In this document: piece after piece, positions 8,757 through 18,252 of the stretch
Numbering within the stretch: the first letter of the stretch is position 1
Layout: each line of letters begins with the position of its first letter
From: Psychrobacter luti
GTDB taxonomy: Bacteria > Pseudomonadota > Gammaproteobacteria > Pseudomonadales > Moraxellaceae
DNA length: 64,000 nt
Assembly (NCBI RefSeq): GCF_014192115.1
Contig: NZ_JACHXL010000002.1
Span: forward strand, 372,001-436,000
Direction: 5' to 3'
Notes under the pieces: generated by a model
Database searches by the model: none
Told to the model about the DNA's origin: nothing
The model's input: the letters and a program-made list of their open reading frames with translations, nothing else
Program-made: the position numbers and the translations under genes

Positions 8757-9017
8757 TTCAATATTCATTATTGATAGAATTTTTCGCTGCTTGAAACATC
8801 CTTTATCACTGATTTTGATGCTCAGTATTTCGGCGATGGACAGCTGACAATGTACTGAGGTTCAGGTACTATAGAATAATTAATTGCCCAAGACTAAATG
8901 TGCTGATACGTTGATTTTTTAGCAGGTTATATCTCAATCTCATGGTATGACAGCCATGTTATGCTGATAGCTAATATGACTTGGGTAATGTTGTTTTTTT
9001 GCAGCTGATGGTATTTT
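8757..9017. other. Intergenic region upstream of unknown gene
   Basis: About 260 nt remain after the terminator. The region is AT-rich with no ORF and no clear promoter. There is no strong ribosome site before the ATG at 9018. Confidence 0.4.
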
Positions 9018-10169
9018 ATGACTGAACCGACCGCTAAACCAAACGTAACCTTAAATGACACTCAAGGCGCTGCCATGCCTACTACAAATACAGACGACGT
9101 TAATCAAAAAAAGGTTAAAGGTAAGGTAAAAAACAATCAGCGAACGGTAAAAAATAAGCAAAAAGGTCAGGTGACGGCTACGCTTGATAAAGCGGCATTG
9201 TTGGCATTATTTACTTTGCCAAATGCTGAGCATAACTTTGATGAATTATCAGTCGAAAATCTAGCATCTGAAAAATCGGCATCTAAACAATTACCGCTTG
9301 AACAAGCTGGGGTGAATAGTGGCAACCAAATACCTGCTAGCCAAATATCTGCCCATCAAACTCTAAATACTACTAACAGCGATACCAATGTCGCCGTTCA
9401 ACGTGTGGCACTCTATCGCGCTCAGCATGAGCGCACGCGCCAGCTCTATATGGCGTCTGCCGCGACCCGTCCTACTTATCTTGTACAAACGCTAAAAACA
9501 CAGTTTGCAGAATATCAGCAATATTTACTGGCGCAGCAGCTGGATAAACGTGGTCTTATGGATACCGATGGGCTAGAGCGGCTATGGCAGCAGCTGCATG
9601 TGGTCGATGATATTATCGAAGATATTGTCCGTCATATGCCCGCGCAGCAGCCCGCCGGTTGGCAGTTAACAACGCAGGATGGACATAATCCCCTGCGCTT
9701 TGCTACCGTTGGTAAGCTTAAGCATGACAAGCCTATTTTGGATCAAGGCAGTTTGAACAGCTACGTCCTCGGGCACTTTGGCGTTAGTAGCTTTACTTAT
9801 GATCGTGGTTATTATATCGGTCATGTGGTTGGTTACTTATTTAGCTGCTATTTTTGCGCCCATCTGTCTATCAATTATGGTGTTACCGCGTTGGGTCAGC
9901 AGGTCGTGAGCGACTATGAATACGCCAGTCTAGAGACGCCGCATATGGTGCGGCTGCTACAAGGTTTGGATGGTTATTGCAAAAAACGTATTTATCAATT
10001 GGCGGTTATTTGTGCAAGGTTAAGCGTCTTTGCCAGTGACAAGCGTATCGAGCGAATGCTGATAGCTGAGGTCAATGATTTTGATAAAAAGCTGCAACAA
10101 CAGCATTTAGATGTTTTACTATTACAAGGCTTGATGCCGGATAGCAGTGATTCTACGCCGCTTTTCTAA
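9018..10169 (+). CDS. Unrecognised helical protein upstream of gspF
   Basis: 383 aa, not assigned to a family. Residues 1-55 are Lys/Thr/Asn-rich and probably disordered, followed by a Gln/Ser/Asn-rich linker to about residue 130. From there to the end the protein is mostly helical with Arg/Gln/Tyr-rich amphipathic segments, such as AQHERTRQLY and the helix around FAEYQQYLLAQQL. A Trp/Asp segment reads LWQQLHVVDDIIEDIV. Residues 240-290 hold an aromatic stretch, YDRGYYIGHVVGYLFSCYFCAHL, that could be a buried helix rather than a membrane span. No signal peptide is seen. It lies 77 nt before gspF on the same strand, so co-transcription with gspF is possible, but a secretion role is only inference from position. 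Confidence 0.7.
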   Translation: MTEPTAKPNVTLNDTQGAAMPTTNTDDVNQKKVKGKVKNNQRTVKNKQKGQVTATLDKAALLALFTLPNAEHNFDELSVENLASEKSASKQLPLEQAGVNSGNQIPASQISAHQTLNTTNSDTNVAVQRVALYRAQHERTRQLYMASAATRPTYLVQTLKTQFAEYQQYLLAQQLDKRGLMDTDGLERLWQQLHVVDDIIEDIVRHMPAQQPAGWQLTTQDGHNPLRFATVGKLKHDKPILDQGSLNSYVLGHFGVSSFTYDRGYYIGHVVGYLFSCYFCAHLSINYGVTALGQQVVSDYEYASLETPHMVRLLQGLDGYCKKRIYQLAVICARLSVFASDKRIERMLIAEVNDFDKKLQQQHLDVLLLQGLMPDSSDSTPLF

Positions 10170-10246
10170 ATAATTAATTCTCCAAGATTTATTTTAAAAA
10201 TTCGATTTATCCCCCTTTTACTGACCACCTTAGGATATTCGCTGCT

Positions 10247-11449
10247 ATGCCCGCTTATCATTATAAAGCGTTAGACGATCATGGCAGTGTCCAAAAAGGC
10301 TTACTTGAAGGGGATTCTGCGCGCCAAGTTCGCCAGCAGCTGCGTGATAAACAATGGACGCCCGTTGAAGTCACGGCTGTCAATGATAGACAAAGTCAAA
10401 GCAAGAACCGGTATAAAAAACCTTCTGCTTATGAATTGGCATTGCTGACGCGTCAGTTATCAGTCTTACTTGCCGCCGGTATTCCTTTAGAGGAAACGCT
10501 TGCTGCGGTCGCCAAACAATCGCCAAAAACCCACATAAAATCTCTTATGCTTGCGGTGCGCTCGCATGTGTTAGAAGGTTTAAGCCTCGCGCGTGCTCTG
10601 CAACAAGCCGCCAGTTTTCCGCCGTTGTATATTGCTACCATTGCGGCAGGTGAGAAGTCTGGCCACTTAGATCTAATTCTCAATCAATTAGCAGATTACA
10701 CCGAAAACCGTTTTGCCCTACAGAAGAAAATCCAAGGGGCAATGGTCTATCCGATTGTGCTGATGGTGATGGCAGTCGGGGTGATTATGGGCTTGATGAG
10801 CTTTGTAGTACCCAAGATTGTTAAAGTGTTTGAGCAATCGGAACAAGCGCTACCGCTGATTACCCAAATTGTCCTGAGCTTATCCAATATTATTACCCAG
10901 TGGTGGTGGCTAATGCTACTGGTATTGGCAGGGGCAGCGTTTTTATTTTATCGTTTTGCCCAAACCCAAGCGGGCAAATTAGCGATAGACAGTATTGTGC
11001 TCAGGCTACCGATATTGGCGCGCTTATCAAAAGGACTTAACGCCGCACGTTTTGCCAGTACGCTTGCGATATTGGTGCGCTCGGGTGTGCCGCTAATTGA
11101 AGCGTTACATATTGGCGCGGCGGTGACGACCAATTTACACATTCAAAAAACCATTATTACGGCAGCCGATAGGGTGACGGAGGGTTCAAGTTTATCGAGT
11201 CAATTAGACAAGTCCACTTACTTTCCGCCGATGATGGTACAAATGATTAAAAGTGGTGAAAACTCAGGCGAGCTTGAAAACATGCTCAGCCGCGCGGCTA
11301 ACATGCAAGAAGCGGAAGCCACCAACTTTATCAGTACTTTGCTATCGTTGCTTGAGCCGTTAATGCTAGTGCTCATGGGTGTGGTGGTGATGATTATTGT
11401 GATGGCGGTGATGCTACCGATTGTGAATATGAATGACTTAGCAGGTTAG
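10247..11449 (+). CDS. gspF: Type II secretion inner membrane protein GspF
   Basis: The 400-aa polytopic platform protein of the type II secretion system, which sits in the inner membrane below the pseudopilus and contacts GspE. It begins MPAYHYKALDDHG, the characteristic GspF start, followed by two homologous T2SSF domains. The first (about residues 65-190) contains LTRQLSVLLAAGIPLEE; the second (about 265-390) contains FASTLAILVRSGVPLIEAL. Three membrane spans are visible near 170-190, 220-240 and 370-395. Both halves carry the GEKSG/GENSG motif. The length is as in the family. It precedes gspG by about 0.5 kb. Confidence 0.95.
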   Translation: MPAYHYKALDDHGSVQKGLLEGDSARQVRQQLRDKQWTPVEVTAVNDRQSQSKNRYKKPSAYELALLTRQLSVLLAAGIPLEETLAAVAKQSPKTHIKSLMLAVRSHVLEGLSLARALQQAASFPPLYIATIAAGEKSGHLDLILNQLADYTENRFALQKKIQGAMVYPIVLMVMAVGVIMGLMSFVVPKIVKVFEQSEQALPLITQIVLSLSNIITQWWWLMLLVLAGAAFLFYRFAQTQAGKLAIDSIVLRLPILARLSKGLNAARFASTLAILVRSGVPLIEALHIGAAVTTNLHIQKTIITAADRVTEGSSLSSQLDKSTYFPPMMVQMIKSGENSGELENMLSRAANMQEAEATNFISTLLSLLEPLMLVLMGVVVMIIVMAVMLPIVNMNDLAG

Positions 11450-12007
11450 TAAACACCATTTTTTATATTTTTAAGTCACTTCAATGCACTTATTCTACTT
11501 TTATCCGACTTAAACTCTCCTTTTATTTACCTTACTAAATCCTGTGCTAGCTTTCTTAAGCTTTGCTTACTGTTGTACATCGTTGAGGACATGGGGTATA
11601 TACTTCAGTCGGCTTAGGGATTGGGTTATAGTAGGTAGCATCAATCTGCTTTGACTTTCACTTTGTATTCTAAAGGTTTTACATTATTTATTATCCGCTT
11701 ATGTGAAGTTTGCTGCTTTTGTCAGGTTTATATTGGCAAAATCAGTAACCGTGAGGATAATCTAATCGCAGCGCTGGATAAAAATAAAATCATGGTCTAT
11801 AGTGATAATCGATTCAATATTCATTAAGACCACGCTAATATTACCTGAGCGCTCCTGACCACTTATATAACTGTGACGATAAAAGCGATGATTATGACTA
11901 AAAAAAACCAAGTAAATATAATGCCGCAGACTGTTATTGATAATGTTCGAACACCTGTAGCTATCATGAATGACGATAGCAAAACCACAGTGCGTAGCCA
12001 TCAGCCA
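11450..12007. other. Intergenic region between gspF and gspG
   Basis: This gap is unusually long for neighbouring gsp genes. It is AT-rich in the first half. An in-frame extension of gspG reaches back to about 11873, but its residues do not look like a prepilin leader. No terminator or convincing promoter was found. Confidence 0.4.
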
Positions 12008-12427
12008 ATGCGTAATAGCCAGTCTGGATTTACCCTCATTGAGATTATGGTGGTGATTGTAATTTTGGCTATCCTTGCAGGTTTGGTGGTGCCAAAAGTG
12101 GTCGGGCAAAGTGATAAAGCTCGCGTTAAAACCACTGAAACGGCGCTTGCTACTGTCTCCAATGCTCTTGATATGTACAAGGTTGATAATTCACGTTATC
12201 CAACCACTGCCCAAGGTCTAGAAGCACTGACAACCCCGCCTGCCGATGCCAAAAATTATCCTGATGGTGGTTATATCAAAGGTGGCTATCCGACCGATGG
12301 TTGGGAAAATGAGATGCAGTATGTAGCGCCGGGTAGTGGAGGCCGTCCTTATGATCTATTTTCGTTAGGTGCAGACGGGCAGCAGGGCGGCGAAGGGCAA
12401 GATGCGGATATTTATGCTCAGCTATAA
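12008..12427 (+). CDS. gspG: Type II secretion major pseudopilin GspG
   Basis: The major pseudopilin that polymerises into the T2SS piston after cleavage by the prepilin peptidase. From Met at 12008 the protein is 139 aa with a 7-residue leader ending in Gly before FTLIEIMVV (Glu5 present), then the long hydrophobic helix. The GspG signature is clear: ALDMYKVDNSRYPTTAQGLEALT, the calcium-loop region YPTDGW, and the end SLGADGQQGGEGQDADI. The reading frame stays open upstream to 11873 with several ATGs (11894, 11921, 11966), and no start has a strong ribosome site. I chose 12008 because the leader length is typical. A strong terminator follows. Confidence 0.9.
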   Translation: MRNSQSGFTLIEIMVVIVILAILAGLVVPKVVGQSDKARVKTTETALATVSNALDMYKVDNSRYPTTAQGLEALTTPPADAKNYPDGGYIKGGYPTDGWENEMQYVAPGSGGRPYDLFSLGADGQQGGEGQDADIYAQL

Positions 12428-12515
12428 GGCTAGCCTGAAGAATCATTAGAAATGAGAATTCAGTTATTTGCTAATAATTAAATTTTTATTGCTTAAGACC
12501 GTATTAATACTCTCT

Positions 12516-12556
12516 AAATATCAACCAATAAGGCTTTATTGGTTGATATTTTTTAT
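12516..12556 (+). terminator. Terminator of gspG
   Basis: A perfect 16-bp inverted repeat (12516-12531 and 12536-12551) with loop GGCT is followed by a T-run. Confidence 0.92.
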
Positions 12557-12717
12557 TAAAACTTAAAATAAGTATCAGTACAGATTATAAGCAGCAATAT
12601 CATTACTGTATGCTCTGGTATTCATACTATCGCCAAAACAGTCAGGATTTAATCAGCGCTTATGGCAAGTGGTCATGAAAAGCCATCATTAAAGTCCGTC
12701 ATCAGAGGTAATTATCT

Positions 12718-13287
12718 ATGTCTATAAAAACAGCTACTTTAACAGCAACTGTTATAAATAAACGCGTTTCTCGAAAATCTCATTTGCTGGCACTTGCTCT
12801 TATGAGCAGCTCATTGATGACAGGATTATCAATGACGCCGTTGAGCGCGCAAGCAGCAGGTCTAGGTGAGCTGTTTGGCAATAATAATACGGCGCAATCG
12901 AAATTTTTGCCGGTTGATAAAGCCTTTCAAGTGGGCAGTGTAACCAAAGCGACCTCTAAAGGTACGCAGTTATCGATTACTTTTGATATCACGCCTGGGC
13001 ATTATGTTTATAAAAACAAGCTCACTGTCAGTTTTCCTAAGGGTATCAGTGCCACGCCATTTAGCTTCAGTCAGTCGCCAGTATCTATTGATGATCCAAC
13101 CTTTGGTAAAGTGCCTGTCTTTACGCAAAAAAATATGGTCGCAACCACCACGTTGACCACCAATAATGGCAAAGGCGCCAAAAATGTACCAGTTATTATT
13201 GGCTGGCAAGGCTGCTCCAAAGCGGGGCTATGCTATCCGCCAGAAAAAATAAAAACCACGGTAAATATTGGTACGGTGCGTAAATAA
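12718..13287 (+). CDS. Free-standing DsbD alpha-domain protein
   Basis: A 189-aa exported protein consisting only of the N-terminal (alpha) domain of DsbD. A signal sequence covers about residues 20-47 and ends AQA-A. It is followed by the mature start GLGELFG and the immunoglobulin-like fold that in DsbD passes electrons to DsbC and other periplasmic clients. The redox pair is Cys166 and Cys172 in GCSKAGLCYPPE, matching the DsbD-alpha active site. It aligns closely with residues 50-200 of the DsbD encoded 87 nt downstream, so it is a partial tandem duplicate. It lacks the membrane domain and the C-terminal thioredoxin domain, so it would need another protein (probably the neighbouring DsbD) to be reduced. 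Confidence 0.9.
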   Translation: MSIKTATLTATVINKRVSRKSHLLALALMSSSLMTGLSMTPLSAQAAGLGELFGNNNTAQSKFLPVDKAFQVGSVTKATSKGTQLSITFDITPGHYVYKNKLTVSFPKGISATPFSFSQSPVSIDDPTFGKVPVFTQKNMVATTTLTTNNGKGAKNVPVIIGWQGCSKAGLCYPPEKIKTTVNIGTVRK

Positions 13288-13374
13288 ATAATCCCGTAAG
13301 TAGATAGCGCTTCAATTCAAGCATAGCAAGTATAGGTAATACATAGCATATTAGTCATCAATAGGTAGCGTTTC

Positions 13375-15591
13375 ATGTCCATTAAGACAGCAGAAAAAAC
13401 TTCGTCGCAAGTAACGATTCGTGCTTCCAAAAAGTCGTATCTATTAGCATTTACTATCGCCAGTGGCTCGTTATTTACCGGGTTTTTACCGACGGGACTG
13501 ACTGCGCTAGTCGCTACTGGAGTGAGCGCGACCTCCATGTCTACGCAAGCGGCAGGACTGGGTGATTTATTCGGTAATAAAAGCGCTGCCCAACCGAAGT
13601 TTTTGTCAGTTGATCAGGCTTTTCAGGTCAGCCCTAGTAGCAAACCTGCCAATAATGGCACCCGCTTAGCGATTAATTTTGACATTACGCCTGAGCATTA
13701 TGTTTATAAAGACAAAATTAAACTGACCCTACCAGCGGGTGTTACTGCTGCACCTTTTACCTTTAGCCAAAAGCCAATTTCAATCGATGATCCAACCTTC
13801 GGGCGCGTACCGGTATTTGATCAAACCAATATGGTTGCCACTACCATTTTGACCAATAGTAATAGCAAGAGCTTGGATAATGCTGCTGTGACGATTGGTT
13901 GGCAAGGCTGTGCCAAAGCAGGGCTGTGCTATCCACCTGAAAAAATCAACACCACGGTTAATATTGCTGCCGCGCCGCAACAGACTGCAGCAAATAGCGC
14001 TAGCACTTCCGCTACAAATTCTGCATCTAAGACTTCTGTAACTAATGAAAGCGTTGCAGACAGTGCTCAGTTATCTACAAGTGTAACTGATTCTAATAAT
14101 GCCGCTGCAGCGCAAACCTTATCAGATGATGAGGTAATTGATTATGCCTTGTTAGATGATGAGGCTTTGGATGCAGAGCTTGATGACGCCAATACCATTT
14201 CTGGGGCAGATGAAGATATTATAGGTGGTAATATCACAAGTGAGGCAGCAAGCATTGGTACTTCGACCAATGATAGTTTTGCAACAGACAGAAATACAGT
14301 AACTGGCAATAATGCGGTTGATAGCGATCCTTTTGGTTTGGCTTCTCATCCGTGGTTAGCATTAGTATTATTATTTTTGGCAGGGTTAGGCTTGGCATTG
14401 ACACCATGCGTGTTACCGATGCTGCCGATTGTTGCCAATATTGTTGCTCGCGAAGATAACCCAACGGTGAAACGCGGTGTGATTTTAACCAGCAGTTATG
14501 CTATTGGTGTCGCAACGGCTTATGGTATTTTGGGTGCGGTCATCGCCGTGTTTGGCGAGTCATTAGGTATTATCGGTTGGCTGCAAAACCCTATTATCTT
14601 GATTAGCTTTGCCATTGTCTTTGTCCTACTGGCGTTATATATGCTAGGTGTGTTTAGCATCCGTTTACCGAGTTTTATTAGTAGTAAAATGCAAGGCTTA
14701 AGCCAAGCGGGGGATAGTAAACTTGGTAGTACGGGCGGCAGTTTAATCGCCGGTTTTTTATCCGCGCTCGTGGTATCGCCGTGTGTTTCTGCGCCATTAT
14801 TTGGTGCGCTACTTGCGGTATCGACGATTGGTAGCCCGCTTCTTGGGTTTGCCGCTTTATTTATGCTAGGCTTTGGTTTATCAGCGCCACTTATTTTAAT
14901 CGGTGCGACCCAAGGTAAAATCATGCCCAAAGCTGGCGAGTGGATGAACTGGGTTAAGCAAGGCTTTGCTTTATTACTCTTTGCCGTTGCACTGTTATTG
15001 ATTGAGCGCGTCTTTATCTCTCCTGTGATGCTTATGGTGTGGGCACTATGGTTTATGGTCGTTGCGATGTGGGCGTGGAGCTGGTTGGGTAAAGGTCGTA
15101 TGCTAACCCAAGCGCTAGGATTGATTGCTGGTATTTGGGCGGCCTGTTTAATCATTGGTGCCGCATTAGGTAATGACGATAGCCTATATCCGCTGGCATC
15201 CTTGAGTGCCGCGCCGATGATGCAAACGACGGAAGGTCAGCCAATGGTTAATAATGCGACAGATGAACATATCACCACCCTTGCAGAGCTCGATACGATT
15301 ATCGCCGCCAACCCCAAAGTCATTGTTGATTTGACCGCTGATTGGTGTGTTGAATGCCGGATCATGGATAAGAATTTATTTCATAATCGTCCAATGCAGA
15401 TGCAAGATTGGCAGTTGGTGCGACTGGATATCACAGAAACCACAGCCGACTCAAAAGCAATCTTAGCGCGTTATAAATTATTTGGTCCGCCAGCCTTGCT
15501 ATATTATCAAGACGGTCAATTGACCAATCAGCAAGTTGGTGAAATTGGGCGCTCAGAGTTTGAGCAAACCTTAACGGCACTAAACCAATAA
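13375..15591 (+). CDS. dsbD: Thiol:disulfide interchange protein DsbD
   Basis: A 738-aa inner membrane reductase that carries electrons from cytosolic thioredoxin to the periplasm. Order of domains: signal peptide (to about residue 55); alpha domain with Cys179 and Cys185; a long Ser/Thr/Asp-rich linker (about 200-325); the eight-helix beta domain with its two conserved cysteines in LTPCVLP and VSPCVSAP; and the periplasmic gamma thioredoxin domain with Cys658-Val-Glu-Cys661. The linker makes it longer than E. coli DsbD (about 565 aa). Likely clients include the DsbC at 42.9 kb and apocytochromes c such as those at 54-55.5 kb. It probably shares a transcript with the preceding alpha-domain gene. 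Confidence 0.96.
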   Translation: MSIKTAEKTSSQVTIRASKKSYLLAFTIASGSLFTGFLPTGLTALVATGVSATSMSTQAAGLGDLFGNKSAAQPKFLSVDQAFQVSPSSKPANNGTRLAINFDITPEHYVYKDKIKLTLPAGVTAAPFTFSQKPISIDDPTFGRVPVFDQTNMVATTILTNSNSKSLDNAAVTIGWQGCAKAGLCYPPEKINTTVNIAAAPQQTAANSASTSATNSASKTSVTNESVADSAQLSTSVTDSNNAAAAQTLSDDEVIDYALLDDEALDAELDDANTISGADEDIIGGNITSEAASIGTSTNDSFATDRNTVTGNNAVDSDPFGLASHPWLALVLLFLAGLGLALTPCVLPMLPIVANIVAREDNPTVKRGVILTSSYAIGVATAYGILGAVIAVFGESLGIIGWLQNPIILISFAIVFVLLALYMLGVFSIRLPSFISSKMQGLSQAGDSKLGSTGGSLIAGFLSALVVSPCVSAPLFGALLAVSTIGSPLLGFAALFMLGFGLSAPLILIGATQGKIMPKAGEWMNWVKQGFALLLFAVALLLIERVFISPVMLMVWALWFMVVAMWAWSWLGKGRMLTQALGLIAGIWAACLIIGAALGNDDSLYPLASLSAAPMMQTTEGQPMVNNATDEHITTLAELDTIIAANPKVIVDLTADWCVECRIMDKNLFHNRPMQMQDWQLVRLDITETTADSKAILARYKLFGPPALLYYQDGQLTNQQVGEIGRSEFEQTLTALNQ

Positions 15592-15626
15592 CGCCATTTA
15601 GATAAATATCTCTTTATTCTTAATAG

Positions 15627-15668
15627 AAAAAAGCCAACGTCCTTTAATACTAGGGCGTTGGCTTTTTT
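15627..15668 (+). terminator. Terminator of dsbD
   Basis: A 16-bp stem (15627-15642 with 15653-15668, one G-T pair) ends in six Ts, 35 nt after the stop codon. Confidence 0.93.
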
Positions 15669-15969
15669 GCTTTTATTAAATAACATGTTTAATTTGTGCA
15701 CTAAAGTCTTGCTTTCGCGGCACTTATCATTGTTTGTCTTATTATTCATACTGGTATTATGCAGCGATAACGCTAGTATAGTGCACATATTTTCATTACA
15801 ATAAAGCAACATTGCTAAAGGAGCCTTACCATACGTAATGGCTGCCTTTTATGTCCCAATTCATTGATTTTCTGTTAGTTCTTATTCTATTTTAGCGTTA
15901 ATGCTAATGGTTACATTAATTATCTCATATACTCTGCTGGCGATGATGTCAGTTAGATAAAGGACACTT
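15669..15969. other. Intergenic region upstream of pldA
   Basis: 301 nt, AT-rich, without a credible gene. AAAGGACA just before the ATG at 15970 is the ribosome site of pldA. Confidence 0.45.
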
Positions 15970-17421
15970 ATGCTTTCCCATATTACTCCGCAGCGCACCT
16001 CTTTGTCGTTTATCCAAGCACGAAAGAATACCAACACTCAACTACCTAAGCGCTATTTAACGATAGCAGTCGGTATGGCGCTTACTTGTTTTACGCTGCA
16101 AGGCCACGCTGCAAATGGCGGTGAAATTTATGAGGATTTGCCTGTAGAGGATATCGCATCTGAGGCTGAAGCGGATAAGTCCTCAAAAAGTGTCAATAAG
16201 CGCGTCGTAAGTCCAAATGTAGCCGCGCAAAGCGATAAAGTCATAAGTAAAGATTTCGTCGCCGAGCAAGCACGATTGTTTTATGAATGTAGCCAAGTTC
16301 AGACCAGTGCTGCCCGTTTGGCCTGTTTTGATAAAGTGGCAGAAGAAGGCAAAAAGCCAAGCTATACCACCAATAAACAGCCAGTAGATTTGGCAAAAAC
16401 GTTTCAAAGCACCCTTTCCGGTAATCCACAAGTTGTCCTTGTGGAAGAAAATAGCACCGTCATGACGATTGCTAATGGGACAGCCAATGGTGCCGCAGAC
16501 AGTCAGCTAGCGGATACAGAAGGCTTAGACACCGTTGGAATGACGCAAAGGGAAGCTGAGGTCTTAGAAAGCGTAGGGGTCACACAAATGGACATCGAAA
16601 AATTCACTCCGCTAAGCTTATCTTATGATTTGGATAAAAACAGTGAGCGCGGAAAGTGGACTGCTAGACCGTACCGACCGACCTATATACTACCGATATT
16701 TTATACTTTCGATCCCAATTTAGGCCCAAATACACCGTCTCAACCTGCAGAGCCTTTAACGTCTAACGACACGCGCAATGCTGAGCTAAAGTTCCAGCTG
16801 TCTTTAAAGACCAAAGTAATGGAAGATTTGTTCGATACCAGTGCCGATTTGTGGTTCGGTTATACCCAAGAGTCGCACTGGCAAGTGTATAACGAAGACA
16901 ACTCGCGACCATTTCGCGCGACCGACTATCAGCCTGAGATATTTTTAACTCAGCCAGTGTCAGCCGACCTGCCTTTTGGTGGCCGTTTACGCATGTTGGG
17001 TGCGGGGGCAATTCATCACTCTAATGGGCAAGACGATCCATTATCACGCTCGTGGAACCGTGCGTATCTCATGGCAGGAGCAGAGTGGGGCAAGCTGTCG
17101 GTCGTACCGCGTCTATGGGCTCGCGTTAATAACGAGAGCTCTAGCAGTGAAGACAATCCAGATATCGAGGATTACATGGGCTATGGTGATATCAAATTCT
17201 TATATGACTTGCCTGCGCAACAGAGTATAAGCGGTACCTTACGCTATAACCCAAGCACCAATAAAGGCGCCGCGCAAATCGATTATGTCTATCCATTAAG
17301 CAAAAACGTCAATGCCTATGTACAGCTATTCCAAGGTTATGGCGAATCCATTATTGATTATAATCATGAAAATACCTCTATTGGTTTTGGTATCATGCTT
17401 AACGATTGGAAAGGTTTCTAA
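15970..17421 (+). CDS. pldA: Outer membrane phospholipase A
   Basis: A calcium-dependent outer membrane phospholipase A1 that hydrolyses phospholipids mislocalised to the outer leaflet. The 483-aa protein has a signal sequence (hydrophobic stretch to about residue 46, GHAA) and a long N-terminal periplasmic extension (about 50-225) not found in E. coli PldA (289 aa). This extension includes a Cys-containing piece, FYECSQVQTSAARLACFD, typical of Moraxellaceae homologues. The 12-strand barrel starts near residue 230. Catalytic residues are visible in IHHSNG (His349 and Ser351), followed by the family motif SRSWNRAYL and the DYMGYGD segment. The chain ends in Trp-Lys-Gly-Phe, with a C-terminal Phe as in Bam substrates. 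Activity is normally controlled by dimerisation. Confidence 0.94.
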   Translation: MLSHITPQRTSLSFIQARKNTNTQLPKRYLTIAVGMALTCFTLQGHAANGGEIYEDLPVEDIASEAEADKSSKSVNKRVVSPNVAAQSDKVISKDFVAEQARLFYECSQVQTSAARLACFDKVAEEGKKPSYTTNKQPVDLAKTFQSTLSGNPQVVLVEENSTVMTIANGTANGAADSQLADTEGLDTVGMTQREAEVLESVGVTQMDIEKFTPLSLSYDLDKNSERGKWTARPYRPTYILPIFYTFDPNLGPNTPSQPAEPLTSNDTRNAELKFQLSLKTKVMEDLFDTSADLWFGYTQESHWQVYNEDNSRPFRATDYQPEIFLTQPVSADLPFGGRLRMLGAGAIHHSNGQDDPLSRSWNRAYLMAGAEWGKLSVVPRLWARVNNESSSSEDNPDIEDYMGYGDIKFLYDLPAQQSISGTLRYNPSTNKGAAQIDYVYPLSKNVNAYVQLFQGYGESIIDYNHENTSIGFGIMLNDWKGF

Positions 17422-17448
17422 TATAAGCGCGTCTATAGGCATTGTCCG

Positions 17449-18252
17449 ATGCGCCATTTAGCGCCTTATCAAAGCGGACTATGGCTGGCAGAGTATGGAG
17501 ACATACGCTGCCAGTTATGCCGTATTTATCGTAGTATTCCGCAATCACAACTCGTACCAACTCATCCCTCACCAAGTCCGCCAAATAATTATTCATTCTT
17601 TACTAAACTGCGCCAGCAAGTTAATAACCGTTCTAATAGCGGCTTGCTCTGCTCGCATTGTCATCACAGTATTGCGTGGCTACCCAAACCTTTTGAAGTC
17701 GATATCGCTATAGGCACTAGTCTGTCTATTCAAGCAGCGACCTATTACGATTATCCAATACGGCAAGCGATTCGTGCTTTCAAGCATCATGAAGATATGA
17801 CCAAGTTGCCGTTATTGCTACATATATTGCGTCAACTACCTAGGCCACATGGCTGTCATCAGGATAATAGTGTCATAGTTGCGATGCCAACGACGGATCA
17901 ACGCTTAGTTAAACGAGGTTTTAACCCCGTCAGTATTTTAGCCGCGCAACTGTCTAAGCATTGGCACATTCCACTTTGGCAAGGAGTAGAACGTATCGAT
18001 GATACTATTAGTCAACAAGGGCTGACACGTGCCGAACGCTTAGGTAATTTAAACAATGCCTTTGCGTTAATCGAAAACCCTCCGGTTAAACGCTTATTAT
18101 TATTTGATGATGTCGCGACCACAGGGTCTAGCCTGCAAGCATTAGGTCATGCTCTAAGCGGTGAATATACAGACTTGTCAGTTATTAATTCTAAAAACTC
18201 TAATCCATATCACCTATCAGCCTATGCGTTAGCGCACGGCAGTCAATCGTAA
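17449..18252 (+). CDS. comF: ComF-family phosphoribosyltransferase-like protein
   Basis: A 267-aa double-zinc-ribbon plus phosphoribosyltransferase-fold protein of the ComF/GntX family, which assists DNA uptake in competent bacteria, probably at the cytoplasmic side. The N-terminal ribbon has CQLC and CSHC cysteine pairs (residues about 22-25 and 66-69). The C-terminal domain has the PRPP-binding loop LLLFDDVATTGSSL and the family motif LVKRGFNPVSILA. The unusual GLTRAERLGNLNNAF segment matches the R-x-x-N-x-x-x-A-F block typical of ComF. It starts 27 nt after pldA and probably shares its transcript. The type IV pilus operon downstream fits a competence role but is a separate unit. Confidence 0.9.
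   Translation: MRHLAPYQSGLWLAEYGDIRCQLCRIYRSIPQSQLVPTHPSPSPPNNYSFFTKLRQQVNNRSNSGLLCSHCHHSIAWLPKPFEVDIAIGTSLSIQAATYYDYPIRQAIRAFKHHEDMTKLPLLLHILRQLPRPHGCHQDNSVIVAMPTTDQRLVKRGFNPVSILAAQLSKHWHIPLWQGVERIDDTISQQGLTRAERLGNLNNAFALIENPPVKRLLLFDDVATTGSSLQALGHALSGEYTDLSVINSKNSNPYHLSAYALAHGSQS

Noticed and set aside
11762-12109. Open frame on the minus strand across the gspG start
   Set aside because: It overlaps gspG and is His/Asn/Tyr-rich with no recognisable family.
14520-15155. Open frame of 211 codons on the minus strand inside dsbD
   Set aside because: It is a shadow of the DsbD membrane domain; dsbD is unambiguous in the other frame.
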